Below, in pieces: positions 47,571 through 58,369 of a stretch of 64,000 bases of DNA; within the stretch, counting starts at the first letter, position 1; each line of letters opens with the position of its first letter. The DNA is taken from the NCBI GenBank assembly GCA_017165825.1, contig CM029374.1, forward strand, positions 6,126,243 to 6,190,242. Reading direction: 5' to 3'. The notes below the pieces were generated by a model, which worked only from the letters and a program-made list of their open reading frames with translations, was not told the DNA's origin and ran no database searches. The position numbers and the translations under genes were made by a program. Origin of the DNA: Hepsetus odoe. Lineage: Eukaryota; Chordata; Actinopteri; Characiformes; Hepsetidae.

Positions 47571-49118
47571 CAGTGCCTTGCAAAAGAATTCACCCCCCCC
47601 CCTTGGCTTTTTACCTATTTTGTTACATTCCAACCTATAATTTAAATGTTTTTTAATCTTATTTTATGTGATAGATCTTCACAAAATAGTCTATGTTGGT
47701 GAAGTGAAATGAGAAAAAAATATATAAAATAATGTGTATTCACCCCCTTTGCCATGAACCCCCAAAAAAGTCCTCGTGCAACCAAATACCTTCAAAATTC
47801 ACATAATTAGTGAAATGAAATCTGTGTCACATGATCTGTCAGTATCAACACACCTTTTCTGAAAGGCCCCAGAGGCTGCAACTAACCAAGAGGCATCACA
47901 CCATGAAGACCAAGGAGCTCTCCAAACAAGTCAGACAAAGTTGTTGAGAAGTCAGAAGAAGTCAGGGTTGGGTTATAAAAAATATCTAAAAAATATCCAA
48001 ATCTTTGATGATCCCCCGGAGCACCATCAAATCCATCATCTTCAAATGGAAAGAACATAGTACCAGAACAAACCTGCCAAGAGAGGGCCACCTACCAAAA
48101 CTCACAGACTGGGCAAGGAGGGCATTAATCAGAGAGGCAGCACAGAGACTAAATGTAACCCTGAAGGAGTTGCAGAGTTCCACAGCAGAGACTGGAGTAT
48201 GTGTCCATAGTACCACAATAAGCTGTACACTCCATTGAGCTGGGCTTTATGGAAGAGTGGCTAGAAAAAAGTCATTACTTAACATTAAAAATAAGAAGGC
48301 GCATTTTGAGTTTGCCAAAAGGCATGTGGGTGACTCCCCAAATGTATGGGGGAAGGTGCTCTGGTCAGATGAGACTAAAGTTGAACTTTTCACCCACCAA
48401 GGAAAATGGTATGTCTGGCGCAAACCCAACACATCCCATCACCCCAAGAACACCATCGCCACAGTGAAACGTGGTGGCAGCATCATGCTGTGGGGATGTT
48501 TTTCAGCAGCAGGGACTGGGAAACTGGTCAGAGTAGGGGGAAAGATTGATGGTGCTTAAAACAGGGATATTCTTGAGCAAAACCAGTGTCAGTCTGCCTG
48601 TGATTTGAGACTGGGACGGAGGTTCACCTTCCAGCAGGACAATGACCAGAAGCATACTGCTAAAGTAACACTCGAGTGGTTTAAGGGGAAACATTTAAAT
48701 GTGTTAGAATGGCCTAGTCAAAGTCCAGACCTCACTCCAATTGAGAATCTGTGGTCAGACTTGCTGTTCACAAGCGAAAACCAACCAATATGAAGGAGCT
48801 GGAGCAGTTGCCTTGAGGAATGGTGCAAAAATCCCAGTGGCAAGATGTGGCAAGCTCATAGAGACTTATCCAAGGCGACTTGCAGCTGTAATTACCGCAA
48901 AAGTAGGCTCTACAAAGTACTGACTTTAGTGGGGTGAACAGTTATGCACATGACAGAAGTTTTCTTTTATTTTGTCCTATTTGTTATTTGCTTCACAAAA
49001 AAAGGCATGTTCTGTAAACGAAATGGTGTAAATTCTCAAACAATCCATTTTAATTCCAGGTTGTGAGGCAAAAAAACATGAAAAATGCCAAGGGGGTGGA
49101 TACTTTTGCAAGATACTG
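47571..49118 (+). mobile_element. Tc1-like DNA transposon, full length but inactivated
   Basis: Ends are inverted repeats ('cagtgccttgcaaaagaattcaccc' left; 'gggtggatacttttgcaagatactg' right), with TA on each side (47569-47570, 49119-49120). Inside, on the + strand, are a DNA-binding part ('LTDWARRALIREAAQR', 48095-48170) and a DDE core: 'WSDETKVELFTHQGKWYVWR' near 48362, 'FQQDNDQKHTAKVT' near 48633, and 'SQSPDLTPIENLWSDL' near 48718. All three acidic catalytic positions are visible. It is dead: the N-terminus is split, an in-frame TAA lies at 48558-48560 and further frame changes follow. It sits in the intron about 240 bp from the last grid1 exon, in the same orientation as the gene. Confidence 0.92.
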
Positions 49119-49244
49119 TAGCTTTGGTACTTCATAAATCAGTGCTATACGTTCTATGTAAAGCAACAGTATATCTCAAAATACACCAAAAACTCCAATA
49201 TCAATGCATCTAAATCACTTTCAGATTAATTAGTCTGGTAAATT

Positions 49245-49270
49245 TACTTCTCAACTCTCTTTCTCTCTTT

Positions 49271-49316
<46 letters not shown>

Positions 49317-49361
49317 TTCTCTTTCTATTTTTCTTTCTTTCTGTTTCTCTCTCTCTCTCAG
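49245..49361 (+). promoter_or_regulatory. grid1: Extended CT tract serving as polypyrimidine tract of the last exon
   Basis: Nearly pure C and T for over 100 bases, with about 20 perfect CT units at 49273-49313, ending in the acceptor 'ctctctctcag'. Such tracts bind PTB-type and U2AF-type splicing factors. Its microsatellite core probably varies in length between individuals. Confidence 0.75.
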
Positions 49362-49793
49362 GACAAAGAGGTGAATCTTGAGCAGGTTCACCAGCGCTTG
49401 ACTGGGCTCATAGATGATGACTTGGCGCACAAGCAGCTTCCTGGCCAGTCCCTAGAGATCTCAGCACTGGACATGAGCAGCATGGGCAGTTTGGGCAGCA
49501 TGCGCCAGCGGCAGGGCTCGCAGGAGGCAGTGAGAGACTTTCCTCCAGGAGGTATGTCCGTCACCTCCTTTCTCCAAGAGGGTCCCGCAGTGGGGCGCCT
49601 GCCTGGACGCAACCTGCCCCTTCCCCTCAGCAGCTCCACCCTGCCCCCCTCCATGCGCTGCAAACACCGAGCCCCCAACGGAGGCCTTTTCCGCCAGAGT
49701 CCCGTGAAAACACCCATGCCTATCCCCTACCAAGCGGTGCCCGGAGGACCTATCCCGGAGGCCATGGACTCAAGCCACGGGACCTCTATCTGA
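49362..49793 (+). CDS. grid1: grid1 last coding exon: cytoplasmic tail and PDZ ligand
   Basis: 144 codons including TGA at 49791-49793. It starts D-K-E-V-N-L-E-Q-V-H and holds 'LPLPLSSSTLPPSMRCKHRA', 'PNGGLFRQSPVKTP' and 'AMDSSHGTSI', all close to mammalian GluD1. The final G-T-S-I is the class I PDZ ligand of delta receptors, which anchors them to postsynaptic scaffold proteins. The part between ('MSSMGSLGSMRQRQGSQEA') is less conserved. GC-rich compared with flanks. Together the eight exons give 601 residues, about the last three fifths of a roughly 1,009-residue protein, so no exon seems to be missing from the window's part. Confidence 0.97.
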   Translation, partial: DKEVNLEQVHQRLTGLIDDDLAHKQLPGQSLEISALDMSSMGSLGSMRQRQGSQEAVRDFPPGGMSVTSFLQEGPAVGRLPGRNLPLPLSSSTLPPSMRCKHRAPNGGLFRQSPVKTPMPIPYQAVPGGPIPEAMDSSHGTSI

Positions 49794-50178
49794 GTCTGCC
49801 GATCACATTCACCTTCAAAAAAAAAAAAAAAAAACAAAAAACAAAAAAAAAACAACAAAAAAGGCTCACTTTGCCAGCCTGCTCAAACTATCAAATCACA
49901 GACTTTGGAAGGTCTGTTGGAGAGACGGTCTCAAGAGAAAGTATGTCAGACAGAAGCAAGTATTTCCTTTTTTTTTGTAATACAGATGAAATCATGGCTG
50001 TTAGAACAGACTTTGGCTTTCCTAAACTGTGCATATTTGTAAATAATGAGACACTACGGTGAAGTCAAAGTGTATTTTGAATATTCTTGATTTTTCTTTT
50101 TTTCAGTTGAAAGACGTTAAGACAGAACAAAAATATATATATACGGACTGAATGGCTTTGTAAATTTGGTTCTAAAGA

Positions 50179-50184
50179 AATAAA
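50179..50184 (+). terminator. grid1: Polyadenylation signal AATAAA, proximal
   Basis: AATAAA followed by an A-run and the T/G-rich 'tcctcgtggttgttttct'. A plausible proximal site about 390 bp after the stop codon. Confidence 0.6.
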
Positions 50185-50348
50185 AAAAAAAAGGATTCCT
50201 CGTGGTTGTTTTCTAAGTGCCAAGATCAAAGATTTTTTCCCTTTGGAGTAAAAGTGTTATGAATGTACTAGAAAATATTCCAAAAAAATAACTATTTCTA
50301 CACTTACACAAAATTGTGGATTATTTGATTTTTTTTTTTTTTTTCTCA

Positions 50349-50354
50349 AATAAA
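50349..50354 (+). terminator. grid1: Polyadenylation signal AATAAA, distal
   Basis: AATAAA after a T-run, followed by 'tgtcaatgtcagtatttggg' as a possible downstream element. Transcripts would end near 50370-50380. Confidence 0.6.
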
Positions 50355-51208
50355 ACAACTATTGAAAAATTGTCAATGTCAGTATTTGGGACTTTTGCTT
50401 TTATGTGCTTGCTGAGAGCCGACTCATATGTTTTTGCCTTTTCGATGGACTGTAATGTGTTTTAGAGCCGATATGAACTTTGGAATGGTCGTGACCCTCC
50501 ATGGTAAAGTTTAGGTAAAGGTAAGGTAAAGTATTTACCTGTGCAGGTTGCTTCTCCTTGCACCTATTTCCACCCCACGGGGTCCCTATTAACTCCATGG
50601 TCAAACTGTCCTAATTCAAATATCCCCAGTCTACATAGCCCTGAATCTGAAATCTGAACACGTGATATTATGAAGTACATGGCACAAATGCATTTAGGGG
50701 CACTTTTGCTAGTTTAACAGCTGGAAACATGGTCTCTGCAACAGGCACATGTTTAAAATAGATTGTTCTTTGTGTCTTTTGAATCATGGAGACATTTAGG
50801 GTGTAATATGCAATAAACCAGATTTTCTCCCATTCCTCTTAAAACCCAGGTGGGCTTGCAGCATGGAGGGTTGCTATTAAAATGGCAAATCTTAACAGAC
50901 AGCAAAAACAAACTGAGCATGAGGTGAAAGGACTGGAATATATGTCCTATGTATATATGTGCATTGTTAGGCAACCCTAAAAAAAAGAATAAGCAGGAGG
51001 TATGGAAGTTGGGCACCCACCTAGGAGATTATTATCTTGATAATATGCCCTTAAACCTTAAGAGGATAATAATTATGATTAAAGTTATAATTAAACTATA
51101 CTGAATTTTGAGCTATTTAAGAATTCATCAATAGCCTCTCTGAAATGAATAAATGGACGATGAATCGTACATTAATGTTTCAAACAGCAGGTAGAGTGTA
51201 TGTTTTAG

Positions 51209-51458
51209 GCAGCGGTGGCCTAGTGGTTAGGGAGTTGTCCCCGGATCGGAAGATTGTGGGTTTGATTCCCTCACTAGTAGGTTGCCCTGAGGTATCCTTG
51301 AGCAAGAAACCATCCCCATCACTGCTCCCTGGATGCTTTCATAGCTACCCCTTGCTGCATGGTGTTTGCATGGGTTAAATGCAGAGGTCTAATTTCGTTG
51401 TGGTTACTGTGTGCTGTGCTGTGACCTCGCAATGACAAGAATAGTCACTTTCACTTTA
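51209..51458 (+). repeat. tRNA-derived SINE, main family, near full length
   Basis: From 'gcagcggtggcctagtggttaggg' to 'caatgacaagaatagtcactttcacttt'. Confidence 0.9.
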
Positions 51459-52460
51459 GGCTTGAAAGCAATTTCTAAGTAGAGAAACATCTGATCAAGG
51501 GCCTCTTGCACAGACAGTTCTTGTAACCCCTGAACTATGCCACCACTGTCCCATAAAATGCACACACGCATGAACACATGCATGAAAAATGCATGAACAG
51601 TTTCACTATTTCAAGGTTCCACAAAACCACAGTTTTCTTTAATTAGACCCATACCGGTGGATCTAAATCCATCGACCTTTGAACAGGGTCAATATACAAT
51701 GTACCAACAGCAGTAGAGGGCAGCATCATTGACCATCGAGCAAGTTACGACTGCTGCCTCTCAAGATTACAACTAGCAATGCACCTGAATACATTACATC
51801 TACAGACCAGCAAGCCTACGGGTGCACTAATCTGCACTACTCCCTTTGCTTTGTGTCATGGGTGGAAAAATGGCAAACGTCTGTCTGAGACTATCAAATA
51901 CAATTGCTTTGCATCTGGCTCTGCTTTTCATCAGAAGTAAGATGGGACCAATTATGTTCTAGTTTTCTATTTTTATAAGTGGTTAAAGGGTTTTTTCAGT
52001 ATGTTTTGTTTTGGCAGTCCTGAGCCAGGTCAGTGGTGTAACAAAAAAGTCCAGAGAAGAATCAGGACTCTCTAGGTGGGTGTACAGCAGGTGTCTTTGG
52101 AACAAGAGTAGCTGTTCTAGGTAGCAGTAATAGTGTTTAATGTATGCTAATTCTGCATTTAACCCATACTCACACATGCAACGCACATCGTGTACGAGGT
52201 TACAGTGATAATTACAGTCACTTTCACTTTCATAAGCCTACAAGACAAGTACATGAGATGTTCATGGAAACTGAGATTAACCTACATGGGCATTTAAAAA
52301 GGTTTATTCCTACAAATGTCTATCGTCACTACACCTTTGGGATGAAACTGATAAAAATGATCTTGATTATAAGAGGCGCTTGTCTAAACAAATATAAGGC
52401 TCATGAAAGTTGGTATAAAAGCCTTATGAAATGGTCACATATGAATGCCAACCTACAGCG

Positions 52461-52715
52461 GTGGGCAGTGGTGGCCTAGTGGTTAGGGTGTTAGCCGGAG
52501 GATCGGGGGTTCGAGTCCCTTCCCAATAGGTTGTCCTGAGGTACCCTTCAGCAAGGTAACGTCCCCGTCACTGCTCCCCGGGCACTTTCAATAGCTGCCC
52601 ACTGCTGCATAGTGTTTGAGTGTGCATGGGTTAAATGCAGAGGTTCAATTTTGTTGTGGTTCACTGTCTGCTGTGCTGTGACCTTGCAATGACAAGGGTT
52701 GTCACTTTCACTTTT
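52461..52715 (+). repeat. tRNA-derived SINE, main family, near full length
   Basis: From 'gtgggcagtggtggcctagtgg' to 'caatgacaagggttgtcactttcactttt'. The B-box-like 'gggttcgagtccc' is closest to the tRNA consensus in this copy. Confidence 0.9.
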
Positions 52716-55604
52716 CAGTAAAGAGTTACTTAACATTAACTATATCCATGAACACTAATAGCTTAATGCTGTGTCAGTGCTTAAATGATTTAAAAATGAC
52801 ACCGCTCAAATACTTTAGTATCATTTTCATTGTTGCTTCCATTGTTTTGCAGAACATTGACGTAATCTTCACATATTGCATTTTGTGACAGATTGCAGTC
52901 TTTCTGGCTTTGCCTTGTGCCTTAGTCATGGAGCTATTCCTGTGGCACATGGCCTTTAGAAGCTTATTCTTTTCTTATTATTTTTACATTAAAGCAATGA
53001 AAAAGGACATTTTTAGTTTCATTTTCTAGTTGTATTCTTTCATAATGTCTGTCAGATTCATAATGCTAGCTGTAGATACAGTTTTATCTTTGTTGCGATA
53101 TCCCCATGATGTCAGACTGGAGGAAATGTAGGAATATTGGATTTTAATCATTATTTTCTAGGCTTTGTTAGTTTTGCCTTTTGTTGCAATGCTGACGTAT
53201 TTTGTTGTACTGTCAACAACTATTTTTACTGTCTAAATCTAAATGATGACATTTTTGTTTTCTGGTCAAAGCATGTAAGTTCCCTGTTGCATCATTGGAT
53301 TAAGAAGTTAATTCAGTTAACAAACATGTCTAGCCTTTAAATCTCAAGAGCACTGAAATCACTGAGGCTACACTAATGTCCTTTCACACTAAAGTTCTTT
53401 GTCTCTGGAGATGCAACAGTTTATTGGCACTTCTCTCTCCCTCTCTTCCTCTCCCTTCTCTCATTTTTTCTTTTCTGTAAGCTCATTCTATATTAAAGGT
53501 CAACATGATTTACGTATGCTGTAGTCCAAGGGACTGATCTTCTCCCTTTTCATGAAACTGTCAAGAAAAAGTCATGTCATGTCAAAGAAGGAAAACTTAC
53601 AGTGACTCTAACAGGCCTATTTTCCTCTATTAGTAACATGCTCTCAAAAATAAATAAATAAATAAATAGTTTTCTTTACAGTGAGTTTTCTTTATGCTTT
53701 TGATCACACTTGAGTGCAATTTACAGTTGAAGCTTCATGAAACCCGCATAAGACACATGTAAACTGACATTAATCTAAATAGGCATTTGTAAAAGCTTAT
53801 TGGAAGTTTCACTTTCTGGGGTAAAGCTGAAGAAAGTAGCCTTTATTGTGAATGATGTCTAAAACCACTATAAACGTATCATTTAAATGTCAAAACCAGA
53901 GACAAGCAGATCTATTTTCAGGAGACTATTTCCCTTTAAAAGATTACTGCAAAGGCTACTTTTTTCAGCTACACCCTACTTCAAACAGTCAATTTTGATG
54001 GTAAGCCAAAAAGCAGTCTTAAATTACATTGAAATGCACAATAAGACTGAAATATTAAACTGATAAGAAAAGCAGTTACATACATCATAATGATCATTCA
54101 TTATATATCTTCCTCATTTTCTGTCGACTGCTCCCATTCAGGGGTCGCCACAGGGGATCAACCATTTCCATTTCTTCCGGTCCTATGCATATTCCTCCTT
54201 CACCATGACCACCTGCATGTCCTCTCTCACCACATCCATAAACCTCCTCTTAGGTGTTCCTCTTTTCCTCTTTCCTGGCAGCTCCTTCAACATCCTCCTT
54301 CCAATATAATCCTCATCTCTCCTCTGGAAATGCCCTAACCAATGCAACCTTGTTTCTCTAACTTTGTCTCCAAAACATCTAAGCTGAGGTGCCTCTTTCA
54401 ATATATTAATTTCTAATCCTGTCCATCCTCATCGCATCCAACGAAAAATCTCAGCCTCTTTAACTCAGACACCTCCAGCTCCACCTCCTGTCTTTTCATC
54501 AGTGCCACCGTCTCAGAACCATACAACATAGCTGGTCTCAATACTGTCCTGTAAACCTTCCCTTTCACTCTAGCTGTCACAAATCACTCCAGCCACTCTT
54601 CTCCACCCATTCCAACCTGCTTGCACTCTCTTTTTTACCTCTCTTCTACACTCCCCATTACTCTGAACGATTGATCCCAAGTATTTAAACCCCTCCACCC
54701 TTGTCATCTCTACTCCCTGCATCCTAACCACTCCACTTTCCTTCTCACTTTCATTCCTCTCCTCTCTAGAGCATATCTCCATCTCTCCAGGTTCGCCTCA
54801 AGCTGCTCCCTACTCTCACTGCAGATCACAATATCATCAGCAAACATCTTCGTCCACGGAGACTCTCGTCCAACCTCATCCATCAGCCTGTCCATTAATA
54901 TTGCAAACAAGAATGGGGTGAGCGCTGATCCTTGATGTAATCCAACCTCTACCTTAAATGCATCTGTCACTCCCACTGCAGATCTCACCAGTGTCACACT
55001 GCCCTCATACATATACTCGACTACTCTCACATACTTCTCTGTAACAGCTGACTTCCTCATACAAAACCTCAACTCCTCTCTAGACACCCTGTCATATGCT
55101 TTTTCCAAGTCCACAAAAGCACAATGCAACTCATTCTGACCTTCTCTGTACTTCTCCATCAACACCCTCAGAGCAAACATTGCATCTGTAGTGCTCTTTC
55201 TCGGCATGAAACCATACTGCTGTTCACTAATCATCACCACTTTTCTTAACCTAGCTTCCACTACTCTTTCCCATAACTTCATGCTGTGGCTGATCAACTT
55301 TGTCCCTCTATAGTAATTCTGTGCATCAGCCTTTTTCTTGAAAATCAGTACCAGTACACTTTGTCTCGACTCCTCAGGCATCCTCTCACTTTCTAAGATT
55401 GTGTTAAACATCTAGTCAGAATCTGGTCAGAAACTCAATTGCCATGGCCCCTAAACTCCTCCATGCGTTCACCGATATGTTATGCAGTCCAACAGCCTTT
55501 CCATTCTTCATCCTATTTATCACTACCCTTATTTTGAACTTGCTTATTTTTTGCACTTCCTGGTTCACTATCCTCACATCATCTTCTCTCTCTCTCCTTT
55601 TCTT

Positions 55605-55770
55605 ACACTCTTATCCAGAGCGACTGATTACAGGGACAGTCCCCCCCTGGAGCAAGGGTTAAGGGTCTTGCTCAGGGACCCAGTGATGGTAGTGTTAGAA
55701 GTGGGATTCGAACATGGGACCTTGAGCCATTGGTCCATAGGCAAGTATCCTACCAGTTGACCACCACCAC
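55605..55770 (-). mobile_element. SINE (second family) inserted in the RTE element
   Basis: Reverse copy of the family at 2787-2992: 'ttacactcttatccagagcgactgattacagggacagtcc', 'gggattcgaacatgggacc', then 'gttgaccaccacc'. Flanked by the 9-bp direct repeat 'ccttttctt' (55596-55604 and 55771-55779), a target-site duplication. Confidence 0.88.
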
Positions 55771-55964
55771 CCTTTTCTTCATTCATCAGCCCCTCAAAGT
55801 ACTCCTTCCATCTGCTCAACACACTCTGTTCACCTGTGAGTACATTTGCATTTCTATCTTTAATCGCCTTGACCCGCTGCACCTCTTTCCCAGCTCTGAC
55901 TTCCTGTCTAGCCAATTGGCATAGGTCCTTTTCTCCCTTCTTACTGTCCAACCTCAAGTCAAGT

Positions 55965-56660
55965 CAAGTCAAGTAGGATTTTATTCTCATTTCAGCCATA
56001 TACACAGTACACAGTAAAATGAAATAACGTTCCTCCAGGACCCTGGTGCTACACAAGACAACATAAGACACAACATAATACACAAAACGGGGCAACAAGT
56101 GCAGACAAGACAGACAACAACAGACGGCATGTCAGGCAGTAAATTCATCCGTAGTGTTTGGAACAAAGCAGCCCAGGTAGATTATGGTGGAGCAGTGTTA
56201 TTGATAAAGTGCAGAGTGCAACATGAGATAAATAAATAAATACAAGATGAAAATGGTGGACTGGGTAGATATTGGCAGTTTAAGAGTTCAAGTGTCTGAT
56301 GGCCAGGGGGAAGAAACTATTTCCCATCCTGGAAGTGGAGGCCCGTATGCTGCGGAACCTTTTGCCAGATGGCAGGAGGGAGAAGAGAGTGTGGGATGGG
56401 TGGGAGGGATTATCCACAATGCTGGTTGGTTTGAGGATGCAGCGAGTGGTCAAAATATCCTGTACAGAGGGCAGAGAGATCCCGATGATCTTCTCAGCTG
56501 TTCTCACTACCCGTTGTAGGGACTTGCGGTCTAAGATGTTGCAATTCCCTTACCAGGCAGTAATGCAGCCGCTCAGGATGCTCTCAATGGTTCCTCTGTA
56601 AAAGATGGTGAGGATGGAAGGTGGGAGATGGGCTTTCCTCAGTGGAAGGTGGAATTGAAT
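55965..56660 (-). mobile_element. L2-type LINE, 3' end, inserted in the RTE element
   Basis: Reverse complement of the 3' part of the LINE at 61948-64000. On the minus strand it reads 'TAEKIIGISLPSVQDILTTR' and 'HTLFSLLPSGKRFRSIRAST' (56280-56500), then the non-coding tail 'gtagcaccagggtcctggaggaacgtt'. It ends in a short pentanucleotide run (caagt repeated, 55967-55986), the 3' microsatellite typical of such LINEs. 5'-truncated at about 56660. Confidence 0.88.
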
Positions 56661-58369
56661 CTCTCATTCATTTAAAAAAACACCTTATCTTTAGCCTGCA
56701 CAACTGCTTTCTACACCATGCGGTTCATCTCCTTGTACTCCTGTTTATTTTCTTCATCTTTCTGACTGTTCCACTTCTTCTTTGCCTCCCTCTTCTTCTG
56801 TAAACACTCCTCGACTTCTCGGTTCCACCGCTAGGTTCCCTTACCCTCCTTCTTCCAGATGTCACACCAGGTATATTTCTAGCTGCCTGACTTACCACTA
56901 CCCAGTGCCCTTGTTAACTCCTGCCTGAATTTCACCTTGCAGTCCTCTTTCTTCAGCTTCCACCACTTGATCTTCAACTCTGCCCTCACTTTCCTCCTCT
57001 TCTTGACCTCCAAGGTCATCCTACAGACCACCATCCAAAAACTACAACCATCTGACCTTCAGCATTCCTCTCCTTGACACCATGCCTAAACATCACCTCC
57101 TCATCACCTCTGTTCCCTTCACCAACATGTCCATTAAAGTCCGTACCAGTCACCACTCTCTCTTCCCCGTTGTACACTCTCTATCACTTCATCTAACTAA
57201 CTCCAGAATTCTTCTTTCTCTTTCATCTCACAATCAATTTGTGGGGCATAAGCACTAATAACATTCATTATCACACCTTCAAATTCCCACTTCAAACTCA
57301 TCACCCTATCTCACACCCTCTTCAACTCCAAAACACTCTTCACATACTCTTCCTTCAGGATAACACCTACCTACCTTGTAATTCAATAATTTTTCAGCTA
57401 TGATATATGTACCACATCTTTTATCTGTATAATAACTAGAATCTGTTAACTATGTCAGTGCAATTTTATTCTAAATAAATATACACTACTAGTATGTATC
57501 TTATGTCTTATGTAAATAACTAGAACTTCTTGGGTAGTCCAGTGTAGTTTAATTAAAACGTATTGTAATCATCATGTTTCTCAAATCATTACCTGGTTCA
57601 GTTAATACCTAGAACCTAAGGTACTGTAAAAGAATGTACTTCCCTTATGTAAAAGTACTACAAAAGGTTGTGAAATGCTGACAAAGTAATATAGAGCAGT
57701 CAAAAAAATAAATAAATAAATAATAAAATAACAGGAGTTCTGCATATTGTCTGTTCATGGCCCAAAATAGCTAGCTCTTGTTTTGATTTATGGTCAGAGG
57801 ACTTTGAGGTTTGCCTTACACATGCAGCTACAATCTTTTGGCACCTAGAGGGTAAAAACAAATTGCTGCAATGTCTGCCCATGGGGTTATGTGCTCTGGC
57901 GAGAGAAAGATGTTTGGAAAGAGGACCAGATTAAACCTAAGATGTGCTGCAAAATATATAAAAGTTGGAGCCAAACTGCCTTGCAGTAAGCAAAAAGGAC
58001 GCTGTCTCACTGACCGCTCTTGCATTGCTTGCTGCTTGGGTGGGTTCTTGCCAGTTTTCTTCCCTCAGATTTGAACTGAAAATGTTCTTGAGTGCTAAAC
58101 GCTTCTCTTTATGGACAATCTTCAGCCCGCTAAGCATGAGTGAGTGAGCTGACAACTAGATCCATGTGGTGCTATCTCAAAAGATGGGGCAGAAATACAT
58201 GTTCACAGGATGAGAGCAAAGTTACACAACTCTAGTTCAAGTTATTTTAAGAAAAGGTGGTTTGAAACAGTATTAGGAGTGTTGCTAGAAAAGCAAAAAA
58301 AGATGCTGGTCACCTTTAAAGCTTGTGGTTCTCAATCCAGCAGGGAGTATAGATTGCCTGGTAAAAGGA

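Larger units (their letters stand above)
42286..49361 (+). other. grid1: grid1 intron before the last exon, about 7.1 kb
   Basis: Donor 'gtgacc', acceptor 'ctctctctcag', phase 0. 42430-43480 and 43750-45000 hold nothing I recognise. 43480-43740 has repeated 'ggtac' motifs in both orientations ('ggtaccggggtgtc', 'ttgtacctttcagggtaca'), like a worn fish MITE. 45610-46330 and 46980-47560 are unassigned. A dead Tc1 element and a 100-bp CT tract precede the acceptor. Confidence 0.9.
49794..50375 (+). other. grid1: grid1 3' untranslated region
   Basis: Follows the stop codon directly. It opens with an A-rich run at 49817-49862 that could mis-prime oligo-dT. AT-rich after that. The end is inferred from the second polyadenylation signal at 50349-50354. 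Confidence 0.75.
54118..57340 (-). mobile_element. RTE-type LINE, long but disrupted
   Basis: The reverse-transcriptase core is an open frame at 54710-55411 (minus): 'ISEQQYGFMPRKSTTDAMFA', 'HCAFVDLEKAYDRVSREELR', 'VEVGLHQGSALTPFLFAILM' and the catalytic 'MFADDIVICSES'. Upstream on the minus strand lie 'KGEKDLCQLARQEVRAGKEV' and 'RWKEYFEGLMNEE' (55780-55957), and endonuclease-side remnants such as 'NVISAYAPQI' near 57250. The 3' end carries 'EARLHWLGHFQRRDEDYIGR' (54300-54390). It is split by a SINE (55605-55770) and an L2 tail (about 55965-56660), and has frameshifts in the endonuclease part. It is not a host gene. Confidence 0.9.

Noticed and set aside
49388..49733. 109- and 90-residue minus-strand frames
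   Set aside because: Antisense shadows of the last grid1 exon.
54710..55411. 233-residue open frame on the minus strand as a host gene
   Set aside because: It is the reverse transcriptase core of an RTE-type LINE (AFVDLEKAYDR, FADDIVICSES) and continues into other parts of that element.
55967..55986. Short tandem CAAGT run as a CRISPR-like or regulatory array
   Set aside because: It is the pentanucleotide tail of an L2-type LINE inserted in reverse.
57828..58155. Overlapping short frames on both strands as a small gene
   Set aside because: No motif, splice structure or family resemblance; plausible by chance in a low-stop stretch.
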